Shown: piece after piece, positions 58,326 to 64,000 of the stretch
Layout: each line of letters begins with the position of its first letter
Numbering within the stretch: position 1 is the first letter of the stretch
DNA from: Cryptomeria japonica
Lineage: Eukaryota; Streptophyta; Pinopsida; Cupressales; Cupressaceae
Direction of reading: 5' to 3'
Length of the DNA: 64,000 nt
Assembly (NCBI RefSeq): GCF_030272615.1
Contig: NC_081410.1
Span: forward strand, 572,395,241-572,459,240
Position numbers and translations under genes: made by a program
The notes under the pieces: generated by a model
Databases searched by the model: none
Told to the model about the DNA's origin: nothing
Seen by the model: only the letters and a program-made list of their open reading frames with translations

Positions 58326-61300
58326 ATGGAATCTTCATCCACTCCTAAATTTATTGCAAACCCTACTATTGTTGAAATTGTTAAGCGACCTAGACCCATA
58401 TTTCAGCTAGTTCTTGAAATTGCAAAGAAAGATGATAGCATAGGTACATTTTCTCAAATCCCTAAAGAAGAAGTATATGCTGAAGACCCTAGGATTTATA
58501 TACATTGTCATATTGATGAATTAGGTGATGATGAGATTAAGAACATGTTTAAAACTATAATTTGTCATGAATCAAGAAATGTCAAACCTAAACATAAGAT
58601 AGTGGAAACCCTAGGTTTCACTAAAGTTCTTAGTATCCAAGATTTTCAAAAAGATATCATAAGGATTGTGTTAAGCAGAGTACATGGTGAATTTTTCTAG
58701 TTAGACTCTATTCATAAAATCACAAAAGAAGAAGTAAAAGCTATAACAGGGTTACCCTCCACCAGTAACAAACCAAACAAAACAAAGAAGGTCTCAAATG
58801 AAACAGTGATAAACCTAACTGGTGCAACATTTGATAAGAGATCTCTAAGGGTAAATGATGTGAAAGATATAAATGTTAGATTTATCAGCATGATCTTAGG
58901 TTATAAAGATACACATGCTAATATGTTAAACTCTGTTTTTAGCTTATGTATCAAGAGTGCCTATGATATTGTCAATGTTAATGCAAGAATAGATATATGT
59001 GAATGGCTTAAAGATGTGTTGATAGACAATTTGGGAGAGATCAAAATAGATAAGAAAGGAACATTCAGATTTGGAAACTTACTTGTTTGTCTGATGTTGT
59101 ACATAACCAAACAAGTACCCGGTATTGGTGCAAGAGATTTTGGTTTTGACATACCGGTAGGAGAACAATTGTTAGATTTACAAAACAATATGGGAGAAAA
59201 TAGGGAGAAAAATATAAATGAGTATTTTCAAGCATTGAAGGCTCAAATGAAGACTAGAGTAAGATTGTCACAAACTATTGTGGATAAGTATCAAAAGGAA
59301 ATCTATTTTGTGATCAAGAAAGATGAAATTTGGATGGAAGCAGTTGTCCCTTGAACTATTTGGGTAACTGAAATGGGCTATGAAACAGATGACAACATCA
59401 TAGAAACTTATGCAAAATCCCCCTTGAAGCTCCAAAGGAACTGGAAGAGGACTTTTTTGGAAATGTTGAAACAATAGAAAATGGAATTCAATCTAGAAAA
59501 AGGGTTAAGAAGGTTGAAGCAACCGTAAGGAAAGGAACCTGGTAGGCAAAGGCAATCAAGGAAGATGTTATGAGACAAACTAGTATAAGTGAAAGTGAGT
59601 TAGAAGCACCTCAACTAGAAACTCTTCTTTCACCGGTTGGAACTTCTTCTAAAAGTGATATACCTGTTGTATTTAAAAGGGTTGTAAGGAAAAGAAAACC
59701 CTCACCAGCACCCTCTCCTACACCTAAAAGGACAAGACAGAAGCACCAGGTAGTAAGGCCTCCGGTGAAGAATATGACTCCTAAAAAGAAGGTGAAACGA
59801 ACTATTGCTCCTATAGACAAACTTCTCAGTGAAATCACAGAGGATGGTAAGCTGAAGAACATCAATAAAATATACAATACACTATCAGTTGATGATAAGG
59901 AAAGTATAGAGAACAATGTAATTTTACACTTAGATATATACAAGGAATTCTTAATGGAAATTGTTGATGAAATTCCAAATGACTTTTATAGGAGATTAGA
60001 AGCTAGAAGATTAGCTATTGTTGAACTGGATAAAAAGGTTAAGATTGAAAAATTATTGGCATTGCATCTAGTTAACTCACCTGATGAAATAGACAAATTA
60101 ATCAATGAGGCTAACTGGACAGTGTTTTCTACTGCTCACTGACATGTAGCATTAATGGCAGGAAGAGTAAAGGAAGTTTTTGAGGAAACTGCTGATGCAT
60201 GGGATATTTTCTTTATGGAGAAGGAAAAAGAGGAAGAATTACTCAAGCCTAAAACTATCAAAGTATATCAAAAGGATAGAGATAAGGGAAAAGGTAAGGT
60301 AGGTGGACCACCAAGCCTGAAAATAAATGACAATATGCCCCCACCTCTTTCAGATACTCCACTGGTAGACACTACTAAAAATCAACTGGCCACTAAGAGT
60401 ATGGAGACTCTGGTAGAAGATACAAATCCTGAATCAAAAATTTTGTATATAGTAAATGTAGATACTTAGGAAGTTAATGTCGTGGTTGATAGAGAAACCA
60501 CTGAGGATAAGGAGAAAGATGTGACTACTGAGTCACTGGCTACAGAGATTGAGACAAACACAGAAAAACCAGCACTGGCAAAGCAACCAACAAAGGATAC
60601 CACTAAGGAACTGGTAGATACAATAGATAAACTGTCTAAAGAATTGACTAAGCAAAGTTCAGGGGTACAAATGAAGACAGTGCCACAGGCCCAAACTGAA
60701 AAGCATAAACCTTTGTTTGTAGAAATGCAAACATAGACAGACCTACCAGAGGTTGAATCAAGCAAGGTAATAACCACAACCGGTAGCATGGCTATTATAA
60801 AGACTGTTGGATAAACATCTGGTACAACTATGGCAGAATTTAGTTCTACTAATGTAATAGAGGTCCTGTTAGATTCAATAAATAAGATCATAGAATGCAA
60901 TGCACAAGCCTATAAGGCTATTGATGATACAATACCAATTCTTAAATTGATAGCACCAAAGTGCAATGTTGAGAATAAAGATTCTTTAGGTCAACTAGAC
61001 ACATTGTCTAAGTTCATCACCGACAACCTATTAACTATTGATCAAATAAATGAGGATAAATTTAAGGAAAGAATGATAAAAGAAAAAGAGAAATTCTTTG
61101 AGGATATTATAAAGAAGAATAAGGAAGAAATGGACACCCTTTTACCGGAACTTGGAGAAATAATCTGTGACTTCAAGAAACTGTACAGGGATACTTGCAA
61201 AACAAATGTATTAACAGAGGTTCTTGACAAGGAGATCAACAAAGCACAAGAGAACATAAATAATATTGCTGACAATCTGATAGGAACATCAAATTCATTT

Positions 61301-61645
61301 TTGGAGTTAGAGAAGAAGATTGCAAAATAGGAAAAGAAAATCAAGAAACTGGAGAATGACAAATAGGGAATAAAGGATAAGGCAAAGGACTTAAAATGCA
61401 GACTTAGTCCAAGACTAGAGTATCTTATTTCCTTGAGAAAATAAATATTTGAAGCTCTATTTCCCAGACTGAAGACACCAGAAGAGAAAATGCACATACT
61501 CACCGGTACAGTGCAGAGAACACAAGAGACAATAAAAGATAGCAAAAGATTTAGCAATGACATAAATTTAGTTTTGACAGATATCTTTCAGATTGTAACC
61601 TACTGGTTACAAGAATCCAGGAAAGACTCCACTAACAGTGAATGA
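58326..61645 (+). pseudogene. Family A ORF2, copy A4 (one frameshift, several stops)
   Basis: Starts MESSSTPKFIANPTIVEIVK. The N-terminal domain is very close to A3 (RVHGEFF, stop at 58698, SLRVNDVKDINVRFISMILG, CEWLKDVLIDNLGEIK, ITKQVPGIGARDFGFDIPVG). DEIWMEAVVP ends at a stop (59352-59354), and a one-base deletion near 59417 shifts the frame. After that come RKRKPSPAPSPTPKRTRQKH (basic, NLS-like), a helical block (59800-60140), the KVYQKDRDKGKGKVGGPPSL block, a proline/threonine-rich spacer, VIEVLLDSINKII, and the C-terminal coiled coil ending near TGA 61643-61645. Rejoined length is about 1105 codons, as in A3. Product unknown. Confidence 0.83.
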
Positions 61646-61649
61646 CAAC

Positions 61650-61849
61650 CTTTGTCATTGATGTCAAAGGGGGAGTAGTGGGATGAGAAAAATTGTCAGA
61701 AGAAAGGATATCATCTTCTCAGGGGGAGCATACATCTTTTTGAGCATATAGTTTTGGTAAGACAATTTTGGTAGACTATTTTTGAATATCATTTTGGACA
61801 CTTTTTGATTTTTCTCATGAGTGTTGCCATCAATGCCAAAGGGGGAGAT
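61650..61849 (+). promoter_or_regulatory. Polypurine region of A4
   Basis: TTGATGTCAAAGGGGGAGTA (about 61658), CTCAGGGGGAGCATAC (about 61719) and the LTR-adjacent ATCAATGCCAAAGGGGGAGA ending at 61849. Same triplet as in A1-A3. Confidence 0.8.
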
Positions 61850-62626
61850 TGTTGGAAAATGCACACTCCAATGAGAAATTGTAGGTGATTGAAGGTTTTA
61901 TCATTGATGGTAATCTTGCAATCATATGATACCGGCAAGACAAATATACCGGCACTGGCACCGACAAACTCTACACCGGCATACAAAACATTGGCAGTGA
62001 AAGGAAGGACACCGGCACCTTGTCCAACTTCAATTTTGTTTAAAATGTATTTTGTAATTAATTGTAAAATCATTGTAAGCCGACATGGTGAGTTTTAATA
62101 TGACTCATATATGTATGAGATCATTTTGTAATAAGGATATAGGCAAAATTATGCAGACCTAATATGCGAATTATTGGTTAAGGGTTTATGTATGTAGTAG
62201 AGCTTAAACCGGTACTGGATCTGGCATAGCAGATGCTAATCTAAAGTAGTACAAGACTTTGGATTAATATAATCCATTTTTGTAAGTCAGTGTGACTTCT
62301 TTTGTAATTGAGTAGTGAGCTCTAGGCACTTGGCCTTCCTGCATGTTCAGGCCCCTATTGTAAGAGTAATATTCCCTTATTGGCTAGTAAGCGAATATTG
62401 TGGGTCACAAATCCCACCAAGGTTTTTCCCACACCAGGTTTCCTCATTAAAATATTATGTTATGGTGTGCTTCTCATGTGGTTGTTGTTATTCTTGTTTA
62501 CTACAATATTTCTGGTTTACCGGTACATAGTTTTAATATGTTTTTCATGTTTTAAGTCAAGTAAATTTATTCACCAGTTAGATACTGATTCACCCCCCCC
62601 TCTCAGTATCTTTGGGAATTCTAACA
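61850..62626 (+). repeat. A4 3' LTR (777 bp)
   Basis: Full-length LTR TGTTGGAAAATGC...CTAACA. Retains the TATA hairpin (62103-62118) and the CCTGCATGTTCAGG element missing from the deleted 5' partner. Confidence 0.9.
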
Positions 62627-64000
62627 CACACTCACAAGGGGACATCACATAATACTAGCATATATGAGGAAAACCAAATATGGGAAAAACCTCGGTGAGT
62701 AATGTTGTTGGAGTCTACTGCTCCAATCCAGCCTCATAATGAAAACATAGTTACAAGGTTTAGGGCACCAACCCAAGGAGCACCAACCCTTGCCTGATTT
62801 ATGGGCCACAACCCAAAGGAGAACCAACCCCTACCTAATTTATGGGCTACAACCCAATGGAGCACCAACCCAAGGAGCTACAACCCCTGCACCGAGCTAC
62901 AACTCAGTGTTCACAAAATAAAACATCAAATACAAGGTAGTAATCTAGTTATAAGTGAATCTTGTAACAACTCAATACAATATTCCCTATCGATAAGGTA
63001 TTTCCTCTGCCTTACCAGTTCTCTGCACACTCTGACTGAAGCTTCACCAGCTCAGTCACTATCCTGTTGGTTCTTCTCTTCTTACTCACTACTCTCTCTC
63101 CTCATTGTTGCTGCTTACCATTTTACCTTTCTCTCTATTAGTTCTTGCTTCCTTCAACACTCTACTACTCTCCACCAGTACTATACTTAGTTGGATCTAT
63201 GCCTACCTACTCTGTAGCTTCCTTCGTGTTTCCTCTCCTAGTATGGACACTATCGATTCTGCTCTTCTACTGATTGAACACTTCAACCTGATTCTCCCTC
63301 ACTCTTACTCTCTTCTCAGATATTTGTTGAGCACTTGGCTATTTTTTGTTTACATGCAAAGGTAACACTTAGTCACTTGGCAACTACATAATCTTCTTCT
63401 CGTTAGGAGCATGATCTATCTTGTAGGCTCACCTATTTATAACCCAAACTTCCCACCAAAAACCAATTCAAACTTGGTGCCTTTGGGTTTTTCTGCACTG
63501 ATCAAGAGACACACTAAATCGAATCAAGTTTGATTCGATCACAACTCAGAGATATCTATCTATACATATCTGCCATTTGTGTGCCTTCCAGAACACGTGT
63601 CCCATCTTCAACAACCTGCAACCATTCTATCAGCTTTGATTAGACAATCGCCATAAATGGCCTAACTATCTCCTTCGCCTACTTTGATCTGCACAACCAA
63701 TCTTTCCTGGATCTTGAGTCCCACAACTTTGCAACTCTACCTCAATATTTGCAGTCACCATTAATGTCGGACCAATCACAACTACCTCGTCGACCTTACT
63801 TCATCGACCTGTGTATGTTTCATCTGCCACTTCATGCATGTTTGCCATTTCATTCTTATGTGGCATCACTGTTGGTATCCACCTCACCACACTGTTTTGT
63901 TGGTTCATGCCTAGTCACCAAACACCGACATAACTGGTTTCATTTACCGGTAATCAAAACCTAGTAGCTTATGACACCTTGCTAGTTGCCCTTCTTGTCA
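62627..64000 (-). repeat. Y 5' LTR, second fragment (runs off window)
   Basis: Resumes CACTCACAAGGGGACATCAC, matching the left Y LTR from about 30022. It stays collinear to the window edge, where TTGCCCTTCTTGTCA corresponds to about 31395 of the left LTR. The GGGC(C/T)ACAACCCAA repeats at 62760-62890 match 30147-30300. Confidence 0.88.

Larger units (their letters stand above)
35168..62626 (+). mobile_element. Family A LTR retrotransposon copy A4 (contains copia and gypsy)
   Basis: Starts TGTTGGAAAATGC and ends CTAACA. The flanks are CACAT (35163-35167) and CACAC (62627-62631), a 5-bp duplication with one later mutation; the uninterrupted Y LTR at 30016-30026 shows the expected AACACACTCAC. 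Without the copia insert A4 is about 6.2 kb. Order: shortened 5' LTR, degenerate primer-binding site, ORF1 (split by the copia), TATAAA, ORF2, polypurine tract, full 3' LTR. Confidence 0.92.
29865..64000 (-). mobile_element. Copia-like gag-only LTR retrotransposon Y (runs past window)
   Basis: Minus-strand element with left (3') LTR 29865-32029, internal region 32030-35010, and right (5') LTR 35011-35167 continuing at 62627-64000 after A4. The left and right LTRs match in order up to the window edge; about 630 bp of the right LTR should lie beyond 64000. It is inserted in the A1 leader after AGGCTTTT. The internal region of 2.98 kb holds only a copia-type gag, with no protease, integrase or RT, so Y is a deletion derivative or a non-autonomous element. 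Confidence 0.85.

Overview
The window looks like intergenic DNA of a seed plant with a large, repeat-rich genome. Primer-binding sites match plant initiator-Met tRNA (TGGTATCAGAGC), a plant-type Ty1/copia and a chromodomain Ty3/gypsy are present, and LTRs reach 4.3 kb. A gymnosperm-like genome is plausible, but the species cannot be named from the sequence. I find no host gene, tRNA or rRNA. Essentially every base can be assigned to nested transposable elements.

Layout. The oldest layer, A1 (minus strand), is a copy of a pol-less LTR retrotransposon family that I call family A. Its 3' part lies at 1-3924 and its ORF1 at 28911-29864. A DNA transposon, Z (3925-28910, 25-bp terminal inverted repeats), is inserted in A1 ORF1. 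Z carries a degenerate DDE-like transposase (minus, 24.5-27.7 kb) and a candidate multi-exon second gene (plus, 20.5-22.5 kb). Z was then hit by family A copy A2 (6007-19262, TSD TACTA), and A2 by copy A3 (10880-17605, TSD TATAA). On the right, a gag-only copia-like element, Y (29865 to beyond 64000, minus), sits in the A1 leader. Y is split by copy A4 (35168-62626, TSD CACAT/CACAC). A4 is split inside ORF1 by an autonomous-type Ty1/copia (36621-57883, minus, TSD AAGAA). That copia is split inside its right LTR by a Ty3/gypsy chromovirus (42781-56398, plus, TSD CAACC). The right side is therefore five levels deep: A1, Y, A4, copia, gypsy.

Family A is the most interesting unit. A single copy is about 6.2-6.7 kb with LTRs of about 0.75-0.9 kb, an initiator-Met primer-binding site and a polypurine tract. 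It has no protease, integrase or reverse transcriptase. It carries two conserved ORFs: ORF1 (about 370-385 codons, coiled coil plus four CCHC zinc knuckles) and ORF2 (about 1100 codons, unrecognised). A TATAAA motif lies 148-150 bp before the ORF2 ATG in all four copies. Its 3' terminus (polypurine tract and LTR start) matches those of the copia and of Y, which suggests mobilisation by copia machinery. All coding regions here carry stops or frameshifts, so the window holds relics rather than intact genes.
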